Made by a program: the position numbers and the translations under genes. This document shows, one piece after another, positions 34,396 through 43,225 of a stretch of 64,000 bases of DNA. This stretch comes from Flavobacteriaceae bacterium PS02334 (GTDB lineage: Bacteria; Bacteroidota; Bacteroidia; Flavobacteriales; Flavobacteriaceae): assembly GCA_029959295.1 (NCBI GenBank), contig JASCOH010000012.1, forward strand, positions 1-64,000, read 5' to 3'. Within the stretch, counting starts at the first letter, position 1. Each line of letters begins with the position of its first letter. Under the pieces are notes generated by a model that searched no databases, was not told the origin of the DNA, and worked only from the letters and a program-made list of their open reading frames with translations.

Positions 34396-35229
34396 ATGAA
34401 GAAAATAGTAATTACATTTATGATTCTAACTTTATTTAGTTGTCATTCACAACAAAAAGATAATGGAAGATTTATTACGAAACAAAAAAATGTTAGCCAT
34501 TTGTATAATCAATTAAATAACAAGGATATGGAAAAGTTTGATATAAAAGCATTTAATAAAAACATGAAATATGACGATGCAGGAGAACCTACATACAACA
34601 ATTCATATACTTTATCAGATGGAAAAATTATTGATGAATTTATATTAGATGATGGTTATGGGCGCTTTATAATCTCAAGTAATTCATTATTTAAAGCTTA
34701 TATGGAGTATGATGAAAATGGAATAATAAAATTAAAAGGACAATATTTTAAAAATGGAGATTTTAGATTAGGAATATGGCATGAGTATGATCAAACTGGC
34801 AAAACAATAAATACAATAGATTATGATAAACCGTTCGTTTATACTTTTGAAGATATAGCAAACTATTGTGAAAAGAATAATATACCTTTTAGTGATATAG
34901 TTTTAAGAAATTTTAATGATGAAAAAACCAAAGAATGCTATTGGGAAATCCAGTATGACGGTACTTATGAAAACAAAACAGGGCAAATAACTATAAGGAT
35001 TGATGGAAAAACAGGAGAAATAATTTTTGTAAAAAGGCTGAGTGGTTTTACTTCATTGCCTGATGGAACTGGCAAAATAGGAGTTTATGAAACACTTTAC
35101 GAGAATTCACAGGAAAACAAAAACCATGTGATTTACAAAAACTACCAAGGGAAAGACTACACCCAAGAAGAATGGAAAGCCTTTGAACAAAAAATGTGGG
35201 AAGAACATCAGAAGAAAAATAGAAAATAA
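34396..35229 (+). CDS. Lipoprotein, candidate immunity protein to the VgrG protease
   Basis: 277 residues with lipobox LFSC (Cys16). The mature part has MORN-like repeats (GIIKLKGQYFKNGDFRLGIWHEYDQTGKTI). It starts five bases after vgrG, is strongly AT-rich like the toxin end, and abuts the PAAR-like gene. T6SS effectors that act in the periplasm commonly have a cognate envelope-anchored immunity protein encoded next to them. The immunity role is inferred from location only; I know no family match. Confidence 0.65.
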   Translation: MKKIVITFMILTLFSCHSQQKDNGRFITKQKNVSHLYNQLNNKDMEKFDIKAFNKNMKYDDAGEPTYNNSYTLSDGKIIDEFILDDGYGRFIISSNSLFKAYMEYDENGIIKLKGQYFKNGDFRLGIWHEYDQTGKTINTIDYDKPFVYTFEDIANYCEKNNIPFSDIVLRNFNDEKTKECYWEIQYDGTYENKTGQITIRIDGKTGEIIFVKRLSGFTSLPDGTGKIGVYETLYENSQENKNHVIYKNYQGKDYTQEEWKAFEQKMWEEHQKKNRK

Positions 35230-35580
35230 ATGCCACACAAAATCACACAAGCAAAACTCACCTGCAATCAAGGCACAAAACCAAGCGACTTAAAAGTTAC
35301 CTCGCAAAATTTTGCCACTATTGACAGCAAAGCGATTGCCACAGAAAAAGACAAAAAAGCCAATGAAAACATTATGCCTTTTGGGCAGTGCAAATTAAAA
35401 CCTTCTTCGTCGGGTTATCTTCCCTGTGTTCCCGTTCCTGTAATTTGGCAGGAAACTGCAAAACTTGATGAGATTAACGGATATAAGATTTTGCTTGACA
35501 CTTCCACCTGCCAATGTTCAGTAGGCGGTAAAATTTCTGTGGAAGATAAAGGATATAGTGAAAAACATGAGATTGAATAA
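35230..35580 (+). CDS. DUF4280 PAAR-like protein
   Basis: 116 residues. The pattern of conserved Cys and Gly (TCNQGTKPSDLKVTSQ; IMPFGQC; GYLPCVPVPVIW; STCQCSVGGKISVED) matches the DUF4280 PAAR-like family, whose members sharpen T6SS or related contractile spikes. Cysteines are at 12, 54, 66, 94 and 96. The start codon follows the lipoprotein stop with no gap (TAAATG), so the three genes form an operon. This supports the T6SS assignment of the cluster. Confidence 0.85.
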   Translation: MPHKITQAKLTCNQGTKPSDLKVTSQNFATIDSKAIATEKDKKANENIMPFGQCKLKPSSSGYLPCVPVPVIWQETAKLDEINGYKILLDTSTCQCSVGGKISVEDKGYSEKHEIE

Positions 35581-35582
35581 AT

Positions 35583-35622
35583 TAAAAATCCCAATTGAAC
35601 TAAATCAATCGGGATTTTTTAC
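35583..35622 (+). terminator. Terminator of the T6SS spike operon
   Basis: AAAAATCCCAATTGA and TCAATCGGGATTTTTT pair with one mismatch; a T run follows on the plus strand. Confidence 0.8.
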
Positions 35623-35649
35623 TAAAAACTATTATTAATTATTCTGCTA

Positions 35650-38600
35650 CTAAACTTCATGTTTTGGATTAAAACCGTCTTCGCTTAATTCTTTGTGCTC
35701 ATAATCAGCAACCATTTCAGCTTCGTAATCTGTTTTTTCTCCCTTAGAGAATTTGTTTACGATTTTTTCCATGATTTCATAGATTACCGGAACTACGATC
35801 AAGGTCAAGAACAATGAGGAAATCAATCCACCGATGATTACCCACGCCAAACCGTTTTTCCACTCCGCTCCAGCTCCAGAAGCCAATGCAATCGGGAACA
35901 TACCAAAAACCATCGCAATTGTGGTCATCAAAATCGGACGAAGCCTTGCGTGATTCGCTTGAATCAAGGCTGTTCTTACAGATTCACCAGCTTTACGTCT
36001 TTGGTTCGTATAATCCACAAGCATGATCGCGTTTTTACAAACCAGACCGATAAGCATGATAATACCTAAAATGGTAAAGATGTTCAAGGTATTATTGGTC
36101 AAAGCCAAGGCCAGCATCGCTCCGATGAACGAAAGCGGAATCGCAAACAATACTACGAATGGGTGAATGAAACTGTCATACAAGGAAACCATTACAAGAT
36201 ATACCAAGATGATTGCCGCTAATAATGCAACTCCCAATGTTCCGAAACCTTCACTTTGGTTTTCTTGGTCACCTCCCCAGATGTAATTTACGCCTGTTGG
36301 TTTTTCTAACTTATCAATTTTTTCTTGCCACTGTGTCACGATTGTTCCAGAAGCGACACCCACGTTTTGGCCTTTTACGGTTACCGACGCCGATTTATCT
36401 CTTCTTTCTAATTCACTTGGGCCAGAACCTTCTGTTACGGTTGCGAATTGATTTAGTTTTATTTGCTGTCCGGCAGTATTGATGAAAATCAAATTGCTTA
36501 CATCGGTAATGCTTTTTCTGTCAAAAGCATTGTATTTGATATTGATGTCATATTCATATTCACCAGCTCTAAATCTTCCGTCAGTATTACCGCTGAAAGC
36601 CGTTTGCATTGTCATACCCACAGTTTGAAGGCTTAGACCAAGAGCGGCCATTTTATCACGATCCACTTTTACGTTTACTTCTGGATTTCCGTCTTCTACA
36701 GACAATTCAATCTCTGTGGCTCCAGGAATCGTACGCAATTCTTTTTCAGCTGCTATCGCAAATTTCATGGCGCTTTCCACATTCGGACCCGTAACAATAA
36801 GCCCTAAAGTCGCATCTTCCGCAGTTCCTAAAATACCAACCGGAACCGTTTTTACTTTTGCTCCGACTAATATTTTTTCTAGCTTGCGCTTTGTTTTTGC
36901 TGCGTAGACATTCGCAGGTTCATTACGTTTGTCTAATTCTACCATTTTTACGTCGATCTCTGACTTGTAAGCTGTTGCTTGAGAAGCACCAAGACCTTCA
37001 CTGGTTTGACCAACCGTTGTAATTTGGCTGTGAACAAATTCTTCTTTGCTTAAAAAATCCTCTGCTTTTTGCGTCATGAAATTGGTTTGTTCCAAAGAAG
37101 CATCTTTTGGCATTTCTATCTGAACCAAGAACTCACCACTGTCAGATGCTGCGAAGAATTCTCCACCAATAAAACCGCCTCCCATTAACCCGATTGTCGA
37201 ACCAAAAAATAGTACTAAAACAACTATGATTGTTTTAATATAATGGTCTAAACACCAAGTCAATAAATTGGATACCCAGTTGATGAAACGAGTCAGGTAA
37301 CTTTCAAAACCAAGGATGATTCTTCCGAAAAGATTTTTTCCTGTAATGTGCTCTAATTTTCCATAACGAGAAGAAAGCCAAGGAATAATCGTGAATGACG
37401 CCACCAAAGACAACAAAGTTGAGATGATAACTGTCACACAGAATTGCGTGATAATGTTAGAAACCAAACCTGTACTCATTGCGATTGGTAAAAATACCAC
37501 TACGATTACCAAGGTGATTGATACAACCGTTCCGCCGATTTCAGCAGTTCCGTCATAAGCGGCACGAACTCGGTTTTTACCCATTTCCATGTGCCTGTAA
37601 ATATTTTCAAGAACCACAATCGCATCATCCACAAGGATACCTACCACAAGTGATAATCCTAATAAACTCATCAAGTTTAAGGTATATCCTAATAAGTAAA
37701 TTCCAATAAAAGTGGCAATCAACGATGCTGGAATTGAAACCATTACGATCAGCGAGTTTCTAATACTATGCAAGAAAAATAACATTACAAAGGCAACCAA
37801 AACTACGGCGATAAGCAAATCGTGTACAACAGAATCAGCCGCTTCCAATGTGAAAATTGTACTGTCTTTTGCGATTTCAAGTTTCAGTCCGTTTGCTTTA
37901 TAATCGGTTTCAAGTTTGGCAATTGTTTTTACCAATTCTTCACTTACTGCTACCGCATTTGCATCAGATTGCTTAATTACTTGTAAAATAATTGCACTTT
38001 TTTGATCAACACGAGCAACTTTTTCCGTAATTTTTTGAGTATCCTGAACATCGGCAATATCGCCTAAACGCACTTGGATTCCGTTTTTTGAAGAAACAAT
38101 CAAGTTTCTTAATTCTTCCACATTTTTATATTTTCCAGCCAGACGGATCAATATTTTTTGCTCACGCGTTTGAATATTTCCTGTCGGGAAATCTAGATTT
38201 GAAGACAAGATATTTTGCTGTACATCCGGAATAGAAAGGTTGTAGCCTTGCATTTTCACGGCGTCAAGATTCACTTGGATTTCTCTTTCTTCTCCACCAA
38301 TAATATTTACCTGCGCCACACCTTGCACTCGCGAAAGAATCGGAGCCAATTTTTTGTCGATCAAGTCATAGAATTGAACTTCGTCCATTTTTCCGTTGGC
38401 ACCAATCGTCATAATCGGCAAATCGCTCAGGGAGAATTTGGTCAATGAAGGCGTTTCTGCATCGTCTGGCAAGTCGCTGATGATGGCATTTATCTTTCTT
38501 TGTGCATCATTCATCGAAATATTTACATCGGCCGTCGAAGTCAATGTGATAGAAACAGTCGACAAACTTTCGTAAGATTTCGAATCGATCTTTTTAATAT

Positions 38601-38826
38601 TTTCTAAGGAAGCAATCGCATCTTCAATTTTTTTGGTTACCGTGTTTTCAACCTCACTCGGCGAAGCACCAGGATAAGTCGTGGCAATTGTGATTACGTT
38701 TGTCTCGAATTTCGGAATCAATTCGTAGCCCAAATTGCTATAACTGAACAGTCCGCCAAGAGTCAGAATTGTAAACAATACAATTACCAGCGAAGGACGT
38801 TTTATGGATATTTCTGCTAATTTCAT
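35650..38826 (-). CDS. RND efflux transporter permease (AcrB/HAE1 type)
   Basis: 1058 residues, the normal length. The proton-relay Asp400-Asp401 in TM4 (GILVDDAIVVLENIYRHME) and the Lys in GLVCKNAIMLVDY (TM10) are both present. The N-terminus (KLAEISIKRPSLVIVLFTILTLGG) and the GVAQVNIIGGEEREIQVNLD porter signature also fit. The drug-export partner proteins are just upstream on the same strand. The substrate cannot be inferred. Confidence 0.95.
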   Translation of the reverse strand: MKLAEISIKRPSLVIVLFTILTLGGLFSYSNLGYELIPKFETNVITIATTYPGASPSEVENTVTKKIEDAIASLENIKKIDSKSYESLSTVSITLTSTADVNISMNDAQRKINAIISDLPDDAETPSLTKFSLSDLPIMTIGANGKMDEVQFYDLIDKKLAPILSRVQGVAQVNIIGGEEREIQVNLDAVKMQGYNLSIPDVQQNILSSNLDFPTGNIQTREQKILIRLAGKYKNVEELRNLIVSSKNGIQVRLGDIADVQDTQKITEKVARVDQKSAIILQVIKQSDANAVAVSEELVKTIAKLETDYKANGLKLEIAKDSTIFTLEAADSVVHDLLIAVVLVAFVMLFFLHSIRNSLIVMVSIPASLIATFIGIYLLGYTLNLMSLLGLSLVVGILVDDAIVVLENIYRHMEMGKNRVRAAYDGTAEIGGTVVSITLVIVVVFLPIAMSTGLVSNIITQFCVTVIISTLLSLVASFTIIPWLSSRYGKLEHITGKNLFGRIILGFESYLTRFINWVSNLLTWCLDHYIKTIIVVLVLFFGSTIGLMGGGFIGGEFFAASDSGEFLVQIEMPKDASLEQTNFMTQKAEDFLSKEEFVHSQITTVGQTSEGLGASQATAYKSEIDVKMVELDKRNEPANVYAAKTKRKLEKILVGAKVKTVPVGILGTAEDATLGLIVTGPNVESAMKFAIAAEKELRTIPGATEIELSVEDGNPEVNVKVDRDKMAALGLSLQTVGMTMQTAFSGNTDGRFRAGEYEYDINIKYNAFDRKSITDVSNLIFINTAGQQIKLNQFATVTEGSGPSELERRDKSASVTVKGQNVGVASGTIVTQWQEKIDKLEKPTGVNYIWGGDQENQSEGFGTLGVALLAAIILVYLVMVSLYDSFIHPFVVLFAIPLSFIGAMLALALTNNTLNIFTILGIIMLIGLVCKNAIMLVDYTNQRRKAGESVRTALIQANHARLRPILMTTIAMVFGMFPIALASGAGAEWKNGLAWVIIGGLISSLFLTLIVVPVIYEIMEKIVNKFSKGEKTDYEAEMVADYEHKELSEDGFNPKHEV

Positions 38827-38849
38827 TTTTTTTATTTTAGTTGTTAGCC

Positions 38850-38927
38850 ATTAGGCAAAAGGCAATAGTAAAAACTAAATGCTTTTTATATAATAGTTAA
38901 ATTTTTCGCTATTGGCTTTTGCCTAAT
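38850..38927. repeat. Inverted repeat in the MFP-RND spacer
   Basis: 38850-38868 (ATTAGGCAAAAGGCAATAG) and 38909-38927 are inverted copies with a single mismatch, around a 40-base centre. Not followed by a T run on the minus strand. Probably a REP-like element; it may also adjust expression between the two genes. Confidence 0.75.
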
Positions 38928-38936
38928 TTCTCTTGC

Positions 38937-40001
38937 CTATTTAATAATTTCCACTTTGCTTCCGTCCTGCAAATTGATTTGTCCAGTCACAATTACTTGT
39001 TGTCCGTCAGTTAGTCCTTCTAAAATTTCCACTTTGTCGCCGATAATTCTTCCTGCGGTTACTTTTTTCAATCTAGCAGTTCCGTTTTCTACGATGAAAA
39101 TTTGATTGCTGCTCACACTTCCTACGAAAGCATTTCTAGGCACAATCTTAAGGGAGCTTTTTTGTTGTTTCGAAGCAAATTCAGCAGTTCCATACATACC
39201 TGCTTTCAAATCGTTTGAAGCATTGTTTGCGATTTCAATTTCCACCGGAAAGTTCAAGCTTTCGTCTGCTTTTGAAGCGATAAATGTAATTTTTCCAGAG
39301 AATTCCTTATCAGGATAAACGCTCGCTTTGATTTTTGTAACATCGCCAACTTTCAGGCTTGCAACTTGGCTTTCATTAACCGTAACATTCAATTTCAACT
39401 TAGAAACATTTACGATATCAAACAATTCTGTAGCCGGCATTCCTGCTAAGATAGAACCTGGCTCGATGTATTTTTTATTGATAAATCCGCTGATCGGAGC
39501 TTTGATTCTTGTGTCGCCAACATTGATATTTGCTTGCGTCAATTGCGTTTTAGCATTTACCATTGCCAATCTTGCTTGGTCTAATTGCTGTTTTGTAACA
39601 CCGCCAGTTTTAAAAGCATTTTCATATCGGTTGTAATCTGTGACTGCATTCTGGTAAGTCGCATTTGCATTTGAAGCTTCCACATTCACAACATCGCTTC
39701 TTACTATGGCAAGAACTTGGCCTACTTTTACATAATCACCTTCTTTTGCAAGGACTTTGATTACTTTTCCTGATTTTTCAGCAGAAAATTTTAATTCTTG
39801 AATCGGCTGAAAATTACCATTTGAAACGAAATCCAAAGAAACATCTTGTGTTTTAACCGTATCAATTTTTACAGAAACCGTAGCGTTTTTCTCAGCAACA
39901 ATCGCTGTTTTCTCTTCGTTTTCTTTCTTATTGTTCATTAAAATAAAAGCAATCAATCCGAAGACCGCGATTCCTATTACTATATAAAGTAGTTTTTTCA
40001 T
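38937..40001 (-). CDS. Efflux RND periplasmic adaptor (membrane fusion protein)
   Basis: 354 residues with an N-terminal membrane anchor (KKLLYIVIGIAVFGLIAFILMNN). The lipoyl-like hairpin (VIKVLAKEGDYVKVGQVLAIV, about 92-112) and the C-terminal beta-barrel (VPRNAFVGSVSSNQIFIV ... GLTDGQQVIVTGQINLQDGSKVEI) mark the HlyD/AcrA family. It bridges the RND pump and the TolC-like channel. Confidence 0.94.
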   Translation of the reverse strand: MKKLLYIVIGIAVFGLIAFILMNNKKENEEKTAIVAEKNATVSVKIDTVKTQDVSLDFVSNGNFQPIQELKFSAEKSGKVIKVLAKEGDYVKVGQVLAIVRSDVVNVEASNANATYQNAVTDYNRYENAFKTGGVTKQQLDQARLAMVNAKTQLTQANINVGDTRIKAPISGFINKKYIEPGSILAGMPATELFDIVNVSKLKLNVTVNESQVASLKVGDVTKIKASVYPDKEFSGKITFIASKADESLNFPVEIEIANNASNDLKAGMYGTAEFASKQQKSSLKIVPRNAFVGSVSSNQIFIVENGTARLKKVTAGRIIGDKVEILEGLTDGQQVIVTGQINLQDGSKVEIIK

Positions 40002-40008
40002 TGTATGA

Positions 40009-41376
40009 TTAGTTTGTAAGTGTTCTTAATTCTCCTTTTGCTTTGATTAACTGGATTTCTGCCAATTTATAATCTAAAAGTGCAGAAGTATAATTGTTTT
40101 GTGCTTCAACATGAGAGTTTTCAGCATCTAACAAATCGGTCAATGGCGCCAATCCGTTGTAATAATTGTTTTTTGTATTGTCTAAAACTTCCTGCGCCAA
40201 CTGCACATTTTCGCCTTGATTTTTAATCGTAATCAAGCTGTTGTTGATTTGCGTTTTGGCATTTTCGTAGGCCAAGTCAAGAGAAAGTTTCGTGTCAATC
40301 ATGTCTTCCTTGTTTTTGCGGATGTCAACATCGGCTTGGCGAACTCTTGCTCTAGTTCCGAAACCTGTGAAAATTGGAATTCTCAAGTTCAATCCGATAG
40401 AAGAATAATCCGACCAATAAACCCCGTCAGCAGGTTTTGCTCCTAAAGGCATTTCTGGACCTTGCCCGATATAGTTGTAACTTCCAGATAAAGAAAGTGT
40501 TGGGTAATATTCAGCAATGACTGCTTTTTTCTGGTAAGTCAAAAGCTGTTCTTGTTTTTCCAATAACAAATATTCAGTTCTTGTGGCCGTATTTGGTGCT
40601 TCGGAAAGCATCTGAGGCGTTACTTCAAATTCTGTATCAGGAATCACGATTGGCGTTTCGATCGGCATTCCCATATAAAATTTCAAAGAATTTTCTTGTA
40701 ATTGAACAGCATTGATCAATTGCTGGCGTTGCGTATTGATATTGTATAAATTCACAGTCAGACGGTCAAGATCAATTTTTTTCGCCAGTCCGTTTTCAAA
40801 CTGGCCTTTGATGATGTCTCTTACTTTTGAGGTGTTTACATAATTGCTGTCTACAACCGCCAATTTTTCTCTTTGAACAAAAACTTGATAGTAGTTGTTT
40901 GCCACTCTTTCAATAACCTGTTCCTCAGTTAATTGCTGGTTTATTTGATAAAATTCTCTAGTTGTTTTAGCTGCTTTTAATCCTGTAAAAACGGCTTGGT
41001 CAAAAATGGCTTGGGTTAATGTAACGCCTCCTGTTGCTGTCCATTTTTGCCCTAACGGAGCCAAAACGGTTGTTCCCGGAGCACCAAAAATATCTCCAGG
41101 CAAGGCATTTAATTGCAAAATCGGATTGTAAGTCATGTTTCCGTTTGCCGTAATTTGAGGCAGCGCTCTTGAACGAACTTCCTGAATTTGGTAATTACTG
41201 TTTTCTACTTGAAGCTTCGCTTTTTTGGAATCTGCTTTGTTTTCCAAGGCATATTTTATCGCATCTTTCAACGTCAGCGTCTGGCCTTGCGCCTGAACGC
41301 TTTCTGAAATGAAAAGAGATGCCACAAAAATGAAAGCAACTGCTTTAAGCTTTGTTAAGCTACTTATGGTCTTCAT
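40009..41376 (-). CDS. TolC-family outer membrane efflux protein
   Basis: 455 residues with a signal peptide (to VQAQG). The two helical repeats typical of TolC are seen in AIKYALENKADSKKAKLQVENSNYQIQEVRSRALPQI and its counterpart AQEVLDNTKNNYYNGLAPLTDLLDAENSHVEAQNNYTSALLDYKLAEIQLIKAKGEL. It lies 7 bases upstream of the adaptor gene. Confidence 0.95.
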   Translation of the reverse strand: MKTISSLTKLKAVAFIFVASLFISESVQAQGQTLTLKDAIKYALENKADSKKAKLQVENSNYQIQEVRSRALPQITANGNMTYNPILQLNALPGDIFGAPGTTVLAPLGQKWTATGGVTLTQAIFDQAVFTGLKAAKTTREFYQINQQLTEEQVIERVANNYYQVFVQREKLAVVDSNYVNTSKVRDIIKGQFENGLAKKIDLDRLTVNLYNINTQRQQLINAVQLQENSLKFYMGMPIETPIVIPDTEFEVTPQMLSEAPNTATRTEYLLLEKQEQLLTYQKKAVIAEYYPTLSLSGSYNYIGQGPEMPLGAKPADGVYWSDYSSIGLNLRIPIFTGFGTRARVRQADVDIRKNKEDMIDTKLSLDLAYENAKTQINNSLITIKNQGENVQLAQEVLDNTKNNYYNGLAPLTDLLDAENSHVEAQNNYTSALLDYKLAEIQLIKAKGELRTLTN

Positions 41377-41408
41377 TTGTTTAAATTTATAATTGATTGT
41401 GATTGATT

Positions 41409-42005
41409 TTACTTGATAAATAAGGTATCCATGATGATATCTTTTCGGTCTGATAGAATTTTTTCATATTCTTCATCTGTCAAACGCATCGTTTTTTGAA
41501 AAAGCGGACGCATTGCAATCGGGAAAGAAGTCATCGAAACCATATTGAGGATAAATTGGATGGGATCCGTTTTTCTGATCAAGCCGTCTTCCATTGCCAC
41601 TTCAAATTCTTCGTAGAATTTTTTTAGCATTCTGTCCATTCCTTCCTCGTCTTTGAAATAACAGCCTTGATTGAATTGGGTGACCAGATACATTTCCATG
41701 TAAGGATATTCTTTTGCGATTTCAAACGAATCATCAATGAATTCAGCAATTTTTGCCTTGAAAGGAAGTTCTGAAAACATAATAGATTCTGTTCTTTCCT
41801 GCTCCCTTTCTTGAGCGTCAGTAAATACAAGTTCAAATAATTTATCTCTAGACCTAAAATAATAATTGATTAAAGTTCTATTTACTCCCGCAGCATCGGC
41901 AATTTCTTGAGTGGTCGCATTAAATTTTCCTTCTCCAAAAAATAATCTTTTGGCAGTGTTTTTAATCAACTCTTCTGTTGCATCGTCTTTTTTAGTTGTT
42001 GCCAT
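41409..42005 (-). CDS. TetR-family transcriptional regulator
   Basis: 198 residues. The N-terminal helix-turn-helix (NATTQEIADAAGVNRTLINYYFRSRDKLFELVF, about 24-56) is that of TetR repressors; the rest is a ligand-binding helical domain. It is the first gene of the efflux operon tetR-tolC-MFP-RND, so it is the likely local repressor. Dyad symmetries overlap the promoter just upstream. Confidence 0.95.
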   Translation of the reverse strand: MATTKKDDATEELIKNTAKRLFFGEGKFNATTQEIADAAGVNRTLINYYFRSRDKLFELVFTDAQEREQERTESIMFSELPFKAKIAEFIDDSFEIAKEYPYMEMYLVTQFNQGCYFKDEEGMDRMLKKFYEEFEVAMEDGLIRKTDPIQFILNMVSMTSFPIAMRPLFQKTMRLTDEEYEKILSDRKDIIMDTLFIK

Positions 42006-42024
42006 TTTTGTTTAACTAAATTAT

Positions 42025-42079
42025 TTAACAATTTTGTCAAGGCAAAGGTATGTACAAATTTGTTAGACAAAAATGTCAA
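42025..42079 (-). promoter_or_regulatory. Promoter and candidate operators of the tetR-efflux operon
   Basis: On the minus strand a -33 TTTG (complement of 42068-42071) and a -7 TACCTTTG (complement of 42043-42050) are separated by 17 bases, an ideal flavobacterial promoter. The spacer contains the palindrome ACAAATTTGT (42054-42063), and TTTGT-TAG-ACAAA overlaps the -33 box (42059-42071). Outer arms TTAACAATTTTGTC (42025-42038) and GACAAAAATGTCAA (42066-42079) match inverted at 12 of 14 positions. These are good TetR operator candidates. Confidence 0.75.
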
Positions 42080-42186
42080 ATTTATTTTTAACTATTTTTT
42101 AACAGAAACCGTTTTCGCTTGAATTATCCTCAAAATCATATTTGGTTTACAAGACTAATACTGTAAATTAGCGCAAAATTATTTTT

Positions 42187-43161
42187 ATGCATTCCATCAG
42201 CGACTACCAAGAAAATTTCCTGAATTATTTAGAAAGCCAGAAAATTTCTCGAGAACCAAAAAGTCTTTACGAACCGATTCATTATATTTTATCTTTAGGC
42301 GGTAAAAGAATTCGTCCGATTTTGACGCTGATGACTGCAGAAATTTTTGATGCAGATTATAAGGAAGCACTTCCTGCAGCTTTGGCCGTTGAGGTTTTTC
42401 ATAATTTCTCTTTAGTTCACGATGATATCATGGACGACGCGCCTTTGCGAAGAGGAAAAGAAACTGTTCACGAAAAATGGAACTTAAATACCGGAATTCT
42501 TTCTGGCGATGCGATGCTGATTTTGGCCTATCAATATTTTGAAAAATACGAACCAAGAATTTTTCAGTCTTTGGCAAAATTGTTCAGCAAAACGGCACTT
42601 GAAGTTTGCGAAGGCCAGCAATGGGACGTTGATTTTGAAAATCGTGATGATGTTACGATTCCAGAATATTTGAAAATGATTGAATACAAAACTGCGGTTT
42701 TGGTTGCGGCAGCGATGAAAATGGGAGCAATAATTGCCGAAACGAATGAAGAAAACTGCAATGCAATTTATGATTTTGGACTAAATCTCGGAATCGCTTT
42801 CCAACTGCAAGACGATTATTTAGACGCTTTTGGAAATCCAGAAACTTTCGGGAAACAAGTTGGTGGAGATATTATAGAAAATAAAAAGACATATTTATAT
42901 TTAAAAGCTTTAGAATTTTCTACTAAAGAAAATGCAGAGCAATTGATGAATTTATTTTCAATTCAGCCAAGTGATAATACTGAGAAAATCAATTCTATAA
43001 AGGAAATTTTCAATGAAACTGGTGCTTCTGAAGCGACGCAAACTGCAATTAAAGATTATACTTTAAAAGCTTTTGAAACTTTGGATCAGATGAAAATTGA
43101 CGAAAGTAAAAAGTCGATTTTGAGGAAGTTCGGAGAGAATTTAATGAGCAGAAAGGTTTAA
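42187..43161 (+). CDS. Polyprenyl diphosphate synthase (FPP/GGPP synthase family)
   Basis: 324 residues. The two Asp-rich motifs that bind Mg-pyrophosphate are DDIMDD (79-84, in LVHDDIMDDAPLRRG) and QLQDDYLDAFG. GGKRIRP (39-44) lies at the N-terminus. A Phe five residues before the first motif and the HNFSLVHDD context suit a chain elongating enzyme for C15-C20 products, but product length cannot be settled. Supplies isoprenoid precursors for quinones and cell-wall carrier lipids. Confidence 0.93.
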   Translation: MHSISDYQENFLNYLESQKISREPKSLYEPIHYILSLGGKRIRPILTLMTAEIFDADYKEALPAALAVEVFHNFSLVHDDIMDDAPLRRGKETVHEKWNLNTGILSGDAMLILAYQYFEKYEPRIFQSLAKLFSKTALEVCEGQQWDVDFENRDDVTIPEYLKMIEYKTAVLVAAAMKMGAIIAETNEENCNAIYDFGLNLGIAFQLQDDYLDAFGNPETFGKQVGGDIIENKKTYLYLKALEFSTKENAEQLMNLFSIQPSDNTEKINSIKEIFNETGASEATQTAIKDYTLKAFETLDQMKIDESKKSILRKFGENLMSRKV

Positions 43162-43203
43162 AATTCAATTGCAATAACAATTTCAAAAATCAATTCTACG
43201 CCA

Positions 43204-43219
43204 AATCTTAAATCAAAAA
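43204..43219. repeat. Dispersed 16-mer, inverted copy
   Basis: AATCTTAAATCAAAAA, the reverse complement of the 16-mer at 12271 and 16539, directly upstream of the small protein at 43226. Confidence 0.75.
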
Positions 43220-43225
43220 TCATAA

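Noticed and set aside
12271-43219. 16-mer repeats as a possible CRISPR array
   Set aside because: Copies are tens of kilobases apart or in separate spacers, with no regular spacing and no cas genes.
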